Assembly: GCA_004154925.1 (NCBI GenBank) | Contig: QJNS01000095.1 | Location: forward strand, 186,001-250,000 | Source: Monosporascus cannonballus | Lineage: Eukaryota > Ascomycota > Sordariomycetes > Xylariales | Length of the DNA stretch: 64,000 nucleotides | Direction of reading: 5' to 3' | Part shown: piece by piece, positions 37,518 to 52,287 of the stretch | Position numbering within the stretch: the first letter of the stretch is position 1 | Layout: each line of letters opens with the position of its first letter | Position numbers and translations under genes: made by a program | The notes under the pieces: model-generated | Databases searched by the model: none | The model's input: the letters and a program-made list of their open reading frames with translations, nothing else | What the model was told of the DNA's origin: nothing

Positions 37518-37679
37518 GTCAGATATAAGGGACATCAGTTGTGTGTGTATTGTTGACTAGTTGCAGGTGCTCTAGAACGCGCACTGCACTTTAAGGTGAT
37601 CTAGTCCCGGAACATATATGTTCCGATCAGAGGGAATCTTCCGTATATGGGGTGCTAAAGCACCCCCTGCTAGCCGACA
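37518..37679 (-). repeat. Left LTR of the retrotransposon (lightly mutated copy)
   Basis: 162 bp, TGTCAGATA...CTAGCCGACA. It retains about twenty C or G positions that are T or A in the right LTR. It borders the gene island, with target duplication ATAAC immediately outside. Confidence 0.9.
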
Positions 37680-40600
37680 TACCCCCTTAACACCTTAAAG
37701 CATTTACGGTATTAATTATTATAACTCTTAAAGCCATAGTTATTTATTTTACTTTTCTTCCGGCAATTAAATTTTCCTAATTAATTAATTTTTCCTTTGA
37801 ATTTTTCGCAAAACGTTTTTTTATTAAGGGTTTTCGTAATATTTATTAATTTTAATCATTTTTAAAATGTTTGAAAAGTTTATATAATAAGGTTTTTATT
37901 ACATTATTAATTAATATATTATCCGTAAATATATAATTTATTTTAATTATATTTCTTTCGATAATTTATCGTAATTGATAATTATATATATTTATATATC
38001 GCAATTTTATTATTAATAAGGTAATAACAATATTAATATATTATATAATTTATTAATTATCGTATTATATATTTAACGGTTTTATATTTAAAGTAATTTT
38101 TAAATTTTAAATTAATTAAAATTTAAAAAAATTTTATAATTTCGATAAAAAATAATAATTTTGTTTTTATTATAAAAAGAATTATTAAATTTTATTTATT
38201 TATTTATTATTTTATTATTATTTTAAATTATTTTATAACGTAAATTTAAAAAGTTTTTCGATTATTATATTATTTGTGAAAATAATATTATTTTAAATAT
38301 TTAGTAAATTTTTATTTTTAAATTATAATATTAAAATTTTAATTTTATTTAAATTTAATATAATTTGGTTAATAATTTTATAACATATATTATTAAGTTT
38401 TAAATTAAATCAAATAAATCGGAATATCGTAAAAAATATATTAAATTATATATTAATTATTACGAAAAAAATAAAACCGATATTTTGTAATATTTATTAA
38501 TAAAGTTTAAAAAAGTTAAATGAAGATTTAATAATAATTTAATATTAAATATAAGTATTTTTAAAAAAAATTAAAAAATCTTTAAAGTATTAAAATAATT
38601 AATTTATTTATAAAGTTGAATTAAAATAATTAAATTTTTTAAAAAATATATTTTAAATTATTTTGATATTAATAATTATTATATGTTTTTATTTTTTATT
38701 AAAATATATTATTTTTATATTTATTAAATTAATTAATTAAGGAAATTTTAATTTTTAGCGATATATTATAATAATATTATTTATAAAAAAGAAAATAAAT
38801 ATTTTAATAAATAAAATAATAAGGTTTATAAGAAACGGAATGAAATGTTAATTTTTTAAATATGTTAATAAAATGTTTTTATTATAGTAAAAATATTTTT
38901 TTAATTTATATAATATTTTTGATTAAGAAAATTTTATTACGTTACGGATATTTTAAAAGTATTTTATATATATTTTATAAGTTAACTTAATATATATAAA
39001 AGCGTTAATAATATTCTTTTATTTAAGTTTTAAATTAAATTAAATTATAATAACGATTAAAATTTAAACTGATTTTTTAACGAAAATAATTACGTATATA
39101 TCGTTATAAACGGTTTTAAATTATTAATTATTTCGTACGATAAAATAAACGTTGTATTTTTGGAATTAATTATATTTGTTAAATTTATAAACGTATACCT
39201 ATATATATATTAAAACCTGGTTTTTTTAATAAAAAATTAATTCACGGGTTTTTAGGATTATATTTTTATAACTTTATAAATATGTTTTTTCGATTTTACG
39301 AAATATTTCTTTTAACGGATATATATTTAGTTTTTTATAGCCTTAGGATAATAACGGTAAATTACGTTTATGTATTCGATTTAATAACTTAAATATCTTT
39401 TTATATGTTAAAATAGTATTAGTTTTCCGATTAAAATAATATATATTTCAAGTAATTAATTTTTCTAAATTTTCGAAATTTGCCGGTTAATTATTATATA
39501 TATTTATAAAAAGGGTTAAACGTTTTAAATACGGTTTTTTATATTTTATATTTATTTCGGATAATATTTTTATTACGGAATATATAGAAAACTTATATTT
39601 ATAATTTATAAAATATTTTTATTTTTTACGGTTATTTTAAGTTAAATAATATAAAAAAGATTTAAGGTTATTTTTACTTTTTTTGTTAATATAATAATCG
39701 TAATAATTATTAAAGTAAACATTAATCATATTAATAATTTAAAGGACGGAAATAATTCGAATATAACGGGTATATAAAAATAATTAATTTTTTACAAATA
39801 AATTTAATTTTTTTTATTTCGTATTTATTTTATATTAATATTTTTCAAAATTATTTTTTTTGTTTAACCGGTAATTCAAATATTTTACTTAAGTTTTTAT
39901 TTTTTTATATTATTTTTTAAAATTTTTAGTTTTATTTAAAAAACAGCCTTTTTATTAAATTATAAATTTCGAATAATAATAACTTTGTTAATTAATATAA
40001 TTTAAATTTTGTAAATATTCGTAAATCGATAATTAATCAAATATTTAATTTATATTTCAATATTTATTTTTTAAAATATTGTTTCTTTATAACGGTTATT
40101 ATTATGACGTAAATTATATAACCGTATATTCGTAAATAAACTTATTAAAGCTTTTAATTAAAATTATAGTATTATTTTAATATATTAAATAAATATAATA
40201 AACTTTATATAGGTTTTGTCCAAAAATTACGTATTTAAAAAATACGGTTATATAAATATATTATTACTTTAAAGATATAGATAATTAAACACGAAAATAA
40301 CTTAACGTTATTTTATATCGTAAGCGTTTTTTAATTATACTTTTTAAACTTTTTATATCCCCGTTTTAAACCTAGGTATATAATGTTAAAAATTTATATT
40401 TAATTTTAAAAAGAGATAATTAAAGTATATTTCGAAATTAGTATCTTTTCAGAATTTCGTTTTCATATTCGATTACTTATAAAAGGATTTTATTTTGATT
40501 TTTTAAAATTTCTAAAAAATATTTAAACATTATAATTAATATATTTTGTTTTCGATTTTTAAGATAAATATCTTAAATAAAACCTATATATCTGTCAATG

Positions 40601-42717
40601 GCAAACATAACGTATTTGTATTTTTTAAGGTTTTTTTTAAAGTTTATAAAATTAATGGCGATTTTTTATCTTAATCGGGATGTTCCTTTTTTTAACTTGC
40701 GGCATATTAGCCTTTTAACCTTCACCTTATTATATATTTGGTATTTGATTATTATGAAACCTTTGAAGCGGATTCTTTTCGTATAAAATTGTAATTAAGC
40801 AATTATTTAGGGTTTTAAATATTTTAATTTTAGATATTATATAATGCCATTACTAATTCGTAATAATTTAGTTATTTATAAATTAACGTTTTGTTTACAA
40901 ATTGTTAAAATTATGGAAGTAATTATTATACTAATAGTTTTAATAATAAATAAATTAAATTTATTTATTAACGTAATAAGTACTTAATTATATTTATTTT
41001 AAATAAAATTATTAATTTTTTAATTGTTGTATTAATAATCTTTTTTCTAGAATTGCCGGAAAAATACCAGATTATATACGAAATTTTCGTAATATGTTAT
41101 ATTACATAAATATAACGTTTTCGTACCGCTAAAGTTTCGAAAGATTATATTAATTTTTCCGTACCCCTTAATTAGAATAAAATTGTTATCTGTATATATT
41201 CCGTTATTTTATATAACAGGTTTAAAATTCAGAAATTTGTTAATTAAATTAAAAAAATATATAGTAAACTTTAAATCCAAAATAATTGAATTCTTTAACG
41301 AATAAAATAAAATATTTATAATGTTATATTAATTAATAAATAAAAAATATATTAATACTTATTGTAGCCTTTTTAAAGGTTAATTTATTTTTTATACGAT
41401 AAATTTTTTCATAATTTTTAATAAGCGGTCGATTTTTTCTTTTAAAGATTAATTGGCGGAAATTCGTTCTTAAATATATATTACCACTTTATCGTTAAAA
41501 CGGAAACCTTTTAAATTTTTTAAAGAATATATATTAATAATTAAATAATATATAATAACTAATTAAGTATATTTTATAATGTATGCCTTATAAGTTTAAT
41601 TTTTAACGTTTTCGCTTATTACCGTTTTAATCCGTATAAAAACTTTTACGGTTATTTCTTTTCTATTTTCGGTTTAAGGTTTTTCTTCGTAATTAAAAGT
41701 TCATATTCTTGGAATTTTCCTAAATAAAATTATCTTAATTAAGGAAATTTATAAATATTTTGTAAAATGTTAAAAATATTACTTTACTATTTCGTAATAT
41801 AAATATAAAATATATTATAATCTAATAATCTAAAAGGTTACCTGCCGTTTTTTAAAAATTAATCGTACTGTTATCAATTTCGGCTTTTTTTTTTATTTAA
41901 AAGGTAGTAATCCATATTTTAATTATAAAAGTTAATATTATATATAAGTTGTTAACTTATATAATCGTTATTTTAATTTCTGAAATATTATATTACTGTT
42001 TTAAATTTATAATCTTTTGCTATTTTACGATTTATTCGTTTAACTTTTTGTTAAATTTCGAAATTTGCTTTAATATTTCGCGATATTTTCGTTAGGTATT
42101 AATTAGGAATTTGCTGTTATATATTTTGCAGGATTCGCCTAAGTTAGTATATTACTTTCGTTAGTTTTTTTTTTATCGTTAAAAATATTAATTCTAGGAC
42201 TTATTTCTTAAGGTCGTTAATATTCTGATAGAAAATATCGTATTTCCGATTTTTGGAAATATACGCCGTAAAATTTTAATTATAAGTTTATTTACTTTCG
42301 GTTATTATCTTAAAGGTATTTATTAAGTAATTAGTATAATCGATTTTTACGGTAACTTTTCCGAAAAATATAAATATAGATAAAAAACCGCTTGGGGTAT
42401 TGGTTCGTATCGTATAACAAATTCGTTTTTTTAGATAAAATGCTATATTAAGTTTTATAAGTTTAATAAGTTATTAAAGGTTTTAATCAGAATTAATATA
42501 ATCTCAAATATCGAACGCGTATATTTTAGATTAGAATTTGCCTTTAAAGTAATTTTGATCTTTGGATCCCTTATAAATATTAAAGGACGTTAACGATACG
42601 GTCGTTATTATTATTATTGGCGTATTTCGATAATTATAACTAATATATAACTTATATTATCTTAATAGCAGCTAATCAATTAATATATTCCTTAATTCAA
42701 CGAATAAAATTCTTAAT

Positions 42718-42880
42718 TGTTAAATATACGGGATATTAGTTATGTATGTATTGTTAATTAATTGCAGGTGCTTTAGAACGCGCACTGTACTTTAAGGTGA
42801 TCTAGTTCTGGAACATATATGTTCCGATCAAAGGGAATCTTCTATATATGGGGTGCTAATGCACTCCTTGCTAGCCGACA
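42718..42880 (-). repeat. Right LTR of the retrotransposon (RIP-mutated copy)
   Basis: 163 bp, TGTTAAATA...CTAGCCGACA. Compared with the left LTR almost every difference is C to T or G to A in this copy, with two transversions and one 1-nt length difference. It is followed by ATAAC. Confidence 0.9.
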
Positions 42881-45800
42881 ATAACTAACTAATTGATCGA
42901 ATCAAAAAAAGTTTGAATTTTCAAAAGCTAACAACAATATATCGTATATATAAATATATAAATATATAAATATATAAGTTTTTATTTGCAATTTTTGGAG
43001 AGAATTTACAATTTATAAAGATATTAATAGTACTAAATAATATTAAAGTTTAATGTTTAATATTTAATTATACAGCATTTATTTTTCAATAAAAGTATAT
43101 AAATATATTATTTATAAATTAAACAATTTTAATATTATAAAACGAAGCAATATTTGAAACAAAATCGATTATTAGTTAAATTCTTAACATAAATATACAA
43201 TTATTATTATTTAGCTTTAATACAATAAAAAATATAATAAACTTTTTATATTTTTAATAAGTTAAAGATTTCTTGTAATTAAATAAGTATTAAATTACAA
43301 ACAACAATACGAAATTAAATGAAAAAAATAAATATATTAAAATATTAATCGTAAAACCATATATCGCGTATATATTTTGTGAACATTTAACTGAGCTTGA
43401 AAGGTAAAGCATAAATATATAAATATCTATACGTATATATATATATTATATAAAACAATGTATATGTTTTAAAAAAACATACTAATTTTTTAGCAAAAAT
43501 AATAAAATAATAAAGTACTACCTTGATATTTAAAATTTATTATATTTATAACTTTTTATATTTTATTTATATCGATTTTTATTTAAGTTTTAAAACTTTT
43601 GACTATTCGAAATAACCAAGTAAATTAACGGTTTTAGTCTTTATTATATCGCTTTAAAATATAAACTTCGAAATTTATAAGCTCGCTATTATTTTCAACG
43701 ATACTAATAGTTCTTTTTAACCCTTAATAGTTCCTAATATAAACTTGTTTTAACAATTAATTTGGTGTTTTTTGTAAATTAAATCGCATTCTAAAATTAA
43801 AAATTGCACTAGATTTTAACGAAAGTTTTTAAATTTTATAACAATATTAATGAATTTAATTTTTAATAGCTTTGTAAAAACGCCGTGTAATAAATTAGAT
43901 TATTTTTATAAATTTTTACTCGTATAGATTACCGGTTATATATATTTCGAATTGCGTAATATATTATTATAAATAATTTTAAGTAAAACAAGATCGTAAA
44001 ATCAATCGAAGTTCAAATGTTTCATTTTTTATTTAACTAATTTCTAGTACTTCTAGCGGTAAAATTAACAAAAACGCGTAAAGTTTTCTATATACACTTA
44101 AAGTTTACCGCTTAAATTTATTTATAAAGGTTTTTATATAAAGTTTAATTTTTTAATCTTATCGAACTAGCTAATAAATAACAAGTTTATGCTAATCTAA
44201 ATCTAATATAAAGTATTCTATTTTAAAACAGAATTTTACAAAATTAAGATCTACTATATTTTAATTATAAATATTATAAATAATTGGTTGAATTCGAAAA
44301 TACATAATATAATAGATAGAGTGTAAATTATATTGTGTAACAAATTTCTTTATTGTTAATTTAACTAAAAAAATAAACCGTAAACTTATATTAATTATAT
44401 ATAAGCGAATATATATAATGTTATAGTACTACAAAGCTAAATGGATTATAAACGAAATATAATTATATAATATAATAATAAAAACTTTTTAAAGTAGTTT
44501 TATTCTGTTAATTTTTAAAAATATTTTATAAAATTATCATAATAAAATATATTACAATTATTTATATTAATAAGTTTTATAACTGAATCCTTTATTTATT
44601 TTAATAAAAATATATATTAATTTCTACCATTAAATTTTAAAGTTTATTACACAAAATAAAGTTTTAGATTATATATTTAAATAGTCTAGAAAATAAATGG
44701 AATATAAATTTAACATTATAATGTATATATTAAGTAATATTTAAAAAGTAGCTTGCAATTAATAATTATTAAACACATGTATATATTATAATATCGATGA
44801 ATATACATAAAATAAATAACCTAAATTACTTTATATTTAAAAATGTTATAAATAATATTGTGTTTTAGATTAAGTTAATTATAATAATTTAGCTAAGTAT
44901 ATATAAAAACTGAGAATTTTATAATTAATCGATTTCGATAATAAATATACTATTATACTTTATTTTAAAGCGATATACAATAAAAGTTTAAAGTTAAAAC
45001 ATATATTATTTTTTATTTGATAATATTTTTCTATATATTTAACTCAGCTTGAAATAAAAAACTTCAATCTTTAGCGACCTTGTATATTAAATGCTATATG
45101 TATATTTTTTATTAGTTGATTTTTTAAACGTAGCGTATATTTTTAACATTTTTAATGCTCCAATTTATTTTTAAACAATTTTATGTTTTATATTCTTTTT
45201 ATAGTTTTATATATAAATTTAAACGAATAATGTTTAATAAATGTTGATGTGTTTATTAATCGGATTATAATATTCTAAAGTAAAATATTTATGCTTTTTT
45301 TATTTTTAATACTTATTTTAATTTTATAAATGTAATATCTTTATATTTTCACTACTATGAGATAAATAAGATCAATGTTTAATATAAATTAATGGATATA
45401 TTATATATTATTATTATTTTACGATTTATCGCCAACTTTAAAGCTATTTTATATATTATATAATATATTAAAAAGATATTTCTAATTGTAATATAATTAT
45501 AATTTAAAGCGGTATTTTTGATACTAAATTAAGTACATTAATATTTATAATACGATATAATTTAAATGATAAATAGGTTTTTAATAAGATTGAAAATATT
45601 CTTTATATAAAAATATATATTAGATGTATAATGTAGAATTTTAGATTTAAATAATTGTCGATATATATTAATCAAAGTAAACGTTATATTCGCTAGCTTT
45701 CATGTTCTATAAAGTTATAATATTAAGCTTTATATAAAAAGCGGTAAAAATAATCTTAGAAATAAAACTAAAATATAAGTTTTAAATACGTATATAAGTT

Positions 45801-46332
45801 TTATTCATTTGTATTAGTTTTATAGTTTAATTGTTTTACGATAATATTTCGATTTATTATTAATCATAATATCAAATTAAAATACGTTTATGCCATAATA
45901 GTAATTAATTTAGTTAAGAATTTACGAAACGTATTGAATTAATAGTATTTAACTTATATTAGATTATGAAACGATTTAAAATTATTAATATATTTATAGA
46001 ATTTATAATCATTGTAAAAAACGATTCGTTTTAACTATTTAATTTTAAATGTAATTTAACAATTAAAAATAACGGTATTTACTTTTTAAAATATATTTGT
46101 CTAATAATATAGAAATTAGACATATATTATTAATAAAAGATCATTTTAAAAAAACAACGAGTTTAGAAGTTTTAGAATATTAGTTTGAAATAAATTTAAA
46201 CCAATTTAAGAAAATATAAACGCTAGTTTTCTCGATTGCTTAAATGGCGAAAACTTTTTACAATTCGAAAACAAATTGACATAAATAAAAGTTATAAAAT
46301 AAAGTAGTTTAAAGTTACCTTAAAATAAAACG

Positions 46333-46461
46333 TGTGAGATAAGCGAAAGTGCGACGCTAACTACAAGACTAAAAGATCAACAATTCTAAACTCTAATTGA
46401 AATTTAAACACCCAAATCCACCTTATAAGAGCGTATGCAACAAGCCTCCAGTTATATTACA
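46333..46461 (+). repeat. LTR-like repeat family A, copy 1
   Basis: About 129 bp starting TGTGAGATAA and ending TATATTACA. It shares a long block (CGACGCTAACTA...CTTATAAG) with 51470-51595 and 51849-51977, where C is mostly replaced by T. It is the least mutated copy. With copy 2 it may bound a 5.3-kb degraded element. No target duplication was confirmed. Confidence 0.65.
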
Positions 46462-47099
46462 AAACATTTAATAGGTTAAAATTATACCAATTTTTTAATA
46501 TCGAAGATATTTACTTGAAAGAGCAACAAGTTTAGTAAAAAATAGAAATTAAGATATTAAAGTATTATGTTATTTAATTTTGTTTATACGGTTATATTTT
46601 TTAAAGGAAAACAAACTGTTAAAAACATTTAACTAGAATTAATAACTGTTTATCTAGTCGAAAACTATTAAAATACGTTATTATTTTTTACGAGTTATTT
46701 AAATTTCCGTGATTTTACATGCCTTTTTAAGTAAAAGGTATATTAACTATTTTTACTTTTTCATGTTTTCTGAAGCAAAATATATATAACTTAAACAGTA
46801 GAAATATAGTTTAGCTTTATTACGATATTACAATTAATTCACTTTTAGGTTTAACAGCATACTTAAATAAATATTTACATATTATACTTATTTATAAATA
46901 CAATATAAAATATTATAAAATATTCTTTAATTATATAATACATTAAACTTTGTTACTAATATATAATATTATCGAATATATATTATTATTTTATAAAATT
47001 TATAACATTTATATAATTTAAATAATTATAAATAATTTATATTAATATTAACCGATCAATAATTAATTTTAATATGTCTAATAATTATCAATTTTTTGA

Positions 47100-50000
47100 A
47101 GTAATATTAAAAGTTTTTAGCCGTGGTATTTCTTATTCCAAATAACAAGAACCAATACGTATAACGTAAGACAAATATAAAAAAACGAATTAACAAATAA
47201 TAAACATAAACAAAATATATAAGGATACCAAAAACTTTAATATCCCATATCACATAATAAAATAAGCCCAGACATTAATTCCACATTTACAAAATGGTAT
47301 CATAAATTATGTTATTAAGCCAGTTATTCCAGGCAGCAATACCAACCCAGGCATTAATACCTAATAACTTAAAATCACTTCTTGATTTTATTATCCCAAA
47401 TATATTAAAAGCAGCTATAAATAACTAGCTTTTTAAAAGATAACCAGATAATTTTTTCGATTTCGAAGTAGGAATTGCCAATATAGCATAAACCATATTA
47501 AACATACGAAAAAGCTCCCCAGAACTAATCCTAAAGAACCTACTTGCCGATAACACGGGCCGATTTAGATTAGCAGCGAAATCTATCTTTTTAATATATT
47601 CGAAATACCATCTGGACTTATAAGAATTTATTGCGGGAATTAACAAATTTAATTTTTAATAATATTACGTAATTCGCAAAAAGCATAAAGATAATACCTT
47701 ATATTTTTACGTAATCAAAAAATAAGTACAAAAAAAGAATTTAAAAAACCCCCGCCATTTTAATATTAAAAACTTTTATTCCAATATCGCCAAAATACGT
47801 AACAAATTAACGGCTTAACGTTATTTTCATAAAAGCAAAAAACGTTTAACTTATATCGGCGGCGACATAGCAAAACCGAAATCTTTGAAAAAAAAATTAA
47901 AAAAGATTTTTAATTAATAATGACGATAATTATCAACCGAAAAAAAAATATTTTTCGCTTTAAATCGGACGTACCTAAAAAATTAATATTTAATTACGGT
48001 AACATATATTCTTATATGGATAACCACTTTAAATTCCCGGTATTAACATATATTTTACTTAAATTTTAAAAAATATAAGACTTATTAAAAGAAATTTTCG
48101 ATTAAATTAAAGAAAATTTAAAAAACCCCTTACGTAAATTAGAATTTTGATTAAAAGTTACTTTTTGCCTACTTTTGAGGGTTAACCCCTTTTTAAATGC
48201 CCCTTTTTTCAAAGGTTCGCCAAGGCTTATCAGAAAAAAGGAAAAAGGACCTCCTTAAAAACGCTAATAACGTAACGATAACCAAAGGTGGTTACAAACG
48301 GCCCTTTTTAACGGGGGCCTAAAGTAATAACGTAAATTGGGTAAATTTTAAGGTTAATAGAAAAATAATATGTCCGAAATCGTTATATTTATATAAAAAA
48401 ATACGCATATATAAAATAATATAAGTATATTTATTAAAACCTTATATTTACATAATAAAAAACAAAATATCATTTTTATATTATCTTTATATAATTAGTA
48501 CATAATAATAAATAATATACCTTTATACGACAAATAAATACTGAAATATTATAAATAAATATTTGGCTGTTAACAAAATTTTTCCGTTATAAATAAATAC
48601 GTACGGAAAATATATTTTCTTAATTAGAAATTACCATATATGTATTTAGCTAATGAAAACCTACGTTTATATACAAACATAAATATAAAATAAATAAAAG
48701 GAAATTATATTTTTATAAAGATATAAAACCCTTTATTAATAAAGGTAAAAAAAGCAAAAATACCAAATAATAAAATAAAAACATTAAATTTATTTTTAAA
48801 AGATATAAAAAATAACGATAATTATTAATCTTAAATATTTAATTTTTTTAATAAAATATAACCCGAATATTTTTAAATTTTATTACGAATAACGCGTATT
48901 TTGTAATACGATTCAAAATAATAATAAAAATCTCCGATTAATTTAATTGCTTATTTAATAAAGTATTAGGCCGAAAGGAAATCCGAAATTAGGAGATTAA
49001 ACGTTTATACGTTAATAATTTACCCTTATCCTCGAAATTAACATTTATTAAAAATAAATCGGGTAATCGAAAAATACGTTCGACAAAAAAACGGAAATAT
49101 AAATTATAATAAGGAAATAAATATTAAAATTAATTTAAAAATTTTCAATAATACGCAAAATAATTATTAACATTATTCTTAAATTCCAATTTCCGTAATA
49201 TTTAAATATAAATATTAAAAAGTTAATTTTTGAAATTATTAACCTTATAAATAAAATATTTATTATAAATCTTATTAACGAAAACGCGCTTTTTAACGTT
49301 ACGCCGAATAAATTAATAAATAAAGGCTTTAAGTTTTATACGTTCCAAAATAATATTATTATCAAATAAAAACTTAAATATGCAAATATCGGTAACCTTA
49401 ATAAAACCAAAAAAACGCCTAACGGCATCAGATAAACGTTAATAATTAGGAAACCTAAAAATAAAAATATTATTACCTGGCTTATTATAAGCACGGATAA
49501 TTAAAATACGCATAGTATAATTACGTAATACGACGATATCGAAATCCAACCGAACGCCGTTAATAATAATAATTTGCGTAATCCAATTATTAAACCGATA
49601 AATCTTATTACCAGGAACCAAAAAGACAAAATCCGAATTATCCATATAAATAATAAGCACGTACCGAATTTTATTAAATTATTTTATAAATTTTTTAACG
49701 TAATAATTAATAAAAACGATTTTTCGCATAGCCTGCGGAAACCGATAAAATACGTACGGATAATCGAAATACCGACGATAACCGCCTAAAAAACTTTTAA
49801 ACATAATAATAAGGAAAATCGTAATACGGCCAAAAAAGATAATCGTCGTAAAATTAATCCGAAAAAAAATACCACAAAATAAAATTTTCAAAACGTTCCC
49901 CGTTTAACCTACGAATACGAAACGCAAAAAAAGGAAAAAATAACTTTAAAAGAATAAAATAAGCACTCTTAGGGATACGGCGATAACAAAGTAAAGGCCC

Positions 50001-50560
50001 TTTAATATAATCAAAACCCCAAACCTTACAATTAATAATACATTAACGCGGAAAATAAAATAAAATAAATAAATTAACTAAAAAACGTCAATAATAACGT
50101 ACGTATCCAGAATAACGGACAGTACCGTACCGACAATTAAAATAAAACCTGGGGCGATAACGGCGATAACGACAATAATGACGATAAGGATAACGATAAC
50201 CGAACATAATATTAAAAAAAGTTGGAAAAAAGATTTAATAACTAAAGAAAAAAAGAATTAAATAAACAGAAAAAAAGAATTTATAAATAAAGGAAGTAGT
50301 GCTAATGTGCAAAAATACGAAATTTAGCGCATATGTTAAAATTAAGCTAAAAAAGGCCAAATCCGAAAAAGCAAGCTAAATTTGAATACGAACCTTGGCG
50401 CATCCACTAGCGCCGGAAAAGCTAATACCCGATATACGGACACCAGCGCTAAAAAGTCCTACGCTTCTCATTAGTAGGACACCAAAACAAAACCGGAATC
50501 CCAGATATCCGATTGGTGCATACCTTTGTAAAACACCAAAACACCACAGCTGTAATATTA
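47100..50560. mobile_element. Unclassified, less AT-rich transposon interior
   Basis: Lies between family A repeat copies 1 and 2 and is visibly less eroded than its surroundings, with more A and C than T and G on the plus strand. Several minus-strand frames of 70-73 codons survive (47425-47646, 49439-49660, 49679-49891). Plus-strand 50150-50205 codes an Asp/Asn-rich stretch. I could not match any part to a reverse transcriptase, integrase or transposase. It is probably the interior of the element bounded by repeat A. Confidence 0.4.
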
Positions 50561-51469
50561 ATTCGAGTTTATGATTACTTTCATTAAAAATTTTAAAAAT
50601 ATTTACTTTCGATTTTTTATATTTTCAAAGCGTATGCGAAAAATACGCATATATATAAATTTAGAATACCGTTAACAAGTACTTAATTATCGGTCGACGT
50701 TAAACTTTATAAATTAGATATAATATTAATTTAATCCCTTCTTAATATCGCTTTTTAACTTTTTATCTTGATTTTTTATATTAACTATTCTTAACAATTA
50801 ATATTTCAAAAAAGTATAAGAAATATATATAAATTTAAAATATTGTCGATTAATACCTTTATATCCATTAATATTTTATTACGAAAATTAAGTGTAATAT
50901 TTTATAAAACATATTTTACTTTGTTATTCGAATTTTTTCTAATTATTAGTAGTAATTTTAAATATTTTAAACGCGTATAGATAGATAATACTCGTATATA
51001 TATATTTAAAATACCATTTTAATTTTTTATTAATTAGCGGTAACTTAATAGATTATAGCTATTTAATTTAAATTAAATATTATAAGTATTATAAAATACT
51101 AGATATTATCTTAAAAATTATATAATACGTTTAATATAATATTAAATTAACACATATAATATTTATATTACTTATAAATTTTAAACTTATATATAAAAAT
51201 TAAAACCCAATTAATATATACATATATATATATTTGAATTAAAAAACCTTTATTATAAAACATTTTAATAATATTATAATTTTACATTATTTAATTATTA
51301 AATTTTTAAATAAACTCAATTATACACTATAAACTCTAAATTATATTAAAGTTTTTAAATAATAGATAAAAATAAAAATTTATAAAATATTATTATTATA
51401 AAACTTTTCTTTTTTTAAATTATAATAAATTAAAATGTAAATTATATTTAATTATTCTTATAATAATTT

Positions 51470-51595
51470 TGTAAAATAACAAAGGTACGACGTTAACTAT
51501 AATACTAAAAGGTTAATAATTTCAAACTTTAATTAGGGTTTAAACATTTTAATTCACTTTATAAGGATTAACCGTATATATTATTATAATTACTC
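51470..51595 (+). repeat. LTR-like repeat family A, copy 2
   Basis: TGTAAAATAACAAAGGTACG onward, the same orientation as copy 1, with C-to-T differences throughout. It is followed by about 250 bp of conspicuously GC-richer DNA (51596-51848) and then copy 3. Confidence 0.65.
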
Positions 51596-51848
51596 CCTTT
51601 TTTTCAGTAAAGTCGTCCCGATTTCAAAGCTGAATAAGATATCGAACCCTTAAGACTTTATTGCGCTCTCTGACCATATAACGCGATCGAACTTTTTGCG
51701 CCGACTATTCGACGAACGTTAACGGTTAAAATCTTTTCGGTTTACCTCCTAGCTTTTTCTAGCCTATAGCCGCCTTTATAAAGATCGAACTCTGCTTTCG
51801 ATATATTATCGAGATGACGCCGAACTAATTAATATACCTAATTGGGTT

Positions 51849-51977
51849 GTGAAATAATTATAAGATAACGAAGATATAACGTTAATTAGAATACTAAAAG
51901 GTTAATAATTCTAAATTTTAATTAAGATTTGAACATCATAATTCACTTTATTGGAATTTATTATACTTATTATTACA
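51849..51977 (+). repeat. LTR-like repeat family A, copy 3
   Basis: Starts TGTGAAATAA, contains the shared GTTAAT...ACTAAAAGGTTAATAATTC block and ends TATTATTACA. It is more mutated than copy 1 and carries a small insertion near its start. Confidence 0.6.
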
Positions 51978-52287
51978 AATTTTTAAATTATCGATTAATT
52001 ATTAAAAAACCTTTTCGTATTATTATTATAATTAATTAATTTATTAAATATATTTTAAAATATAAAATACTTTTTATATTATATTTTATATTAATATGAA
52101 TTATACCAAATATTTAATATTATAGAGATTTTTAGTATATTAATAATAATTTTAAAATTTTTAAAATATAATATTTTTATTAAATTTAGGTTTTCTAAAA
52201 TAAATGACCTATATTTTTAATTATTAAATATGATTAAAGCTTTTATATATATACGTATTATAACCGAGATTAATAAAAAATTATATA

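Larger units (their letters stand above)
37518..42880 (-). mobile_element. LTR retrotransposon, RIP-degraded, probably Ty1/copia type
   Basis: A complete 5.36-kb element: two direct LTRs (37518-37679 and 42718-42880), each starting TG and ending CA, flanked by the 5-bp target duplication ATAAC (37513-37517 and 42881-42885). The interior is AT-rich with no intact ORF. Orientation is inferred as minus: just inside the left LTR the minus strand reads AAGGGGGTA before TGTCGGC, a likely polypurine tract. Minus-strand translation at about 40575-40630 gives YKYVMFAIDRYIGFI, like the first-Asp region of an integrase core. Its location in the middle, rather than near the 3' end, favours copia gene order (integrase before reverse transcriptase), but RT motifs were not securely seen. 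The plus-strand ORF 40598-40786 is antisense to this. Confidence 0.82.

Noticed and set aside
40598..40786. 62-codon plus-strand ORF inside the retrotransposon
   Set aside because: It is antisense to a frame resembling the integrase core and consists mostly of hydrophobic residues generated by AT-rich DNA.
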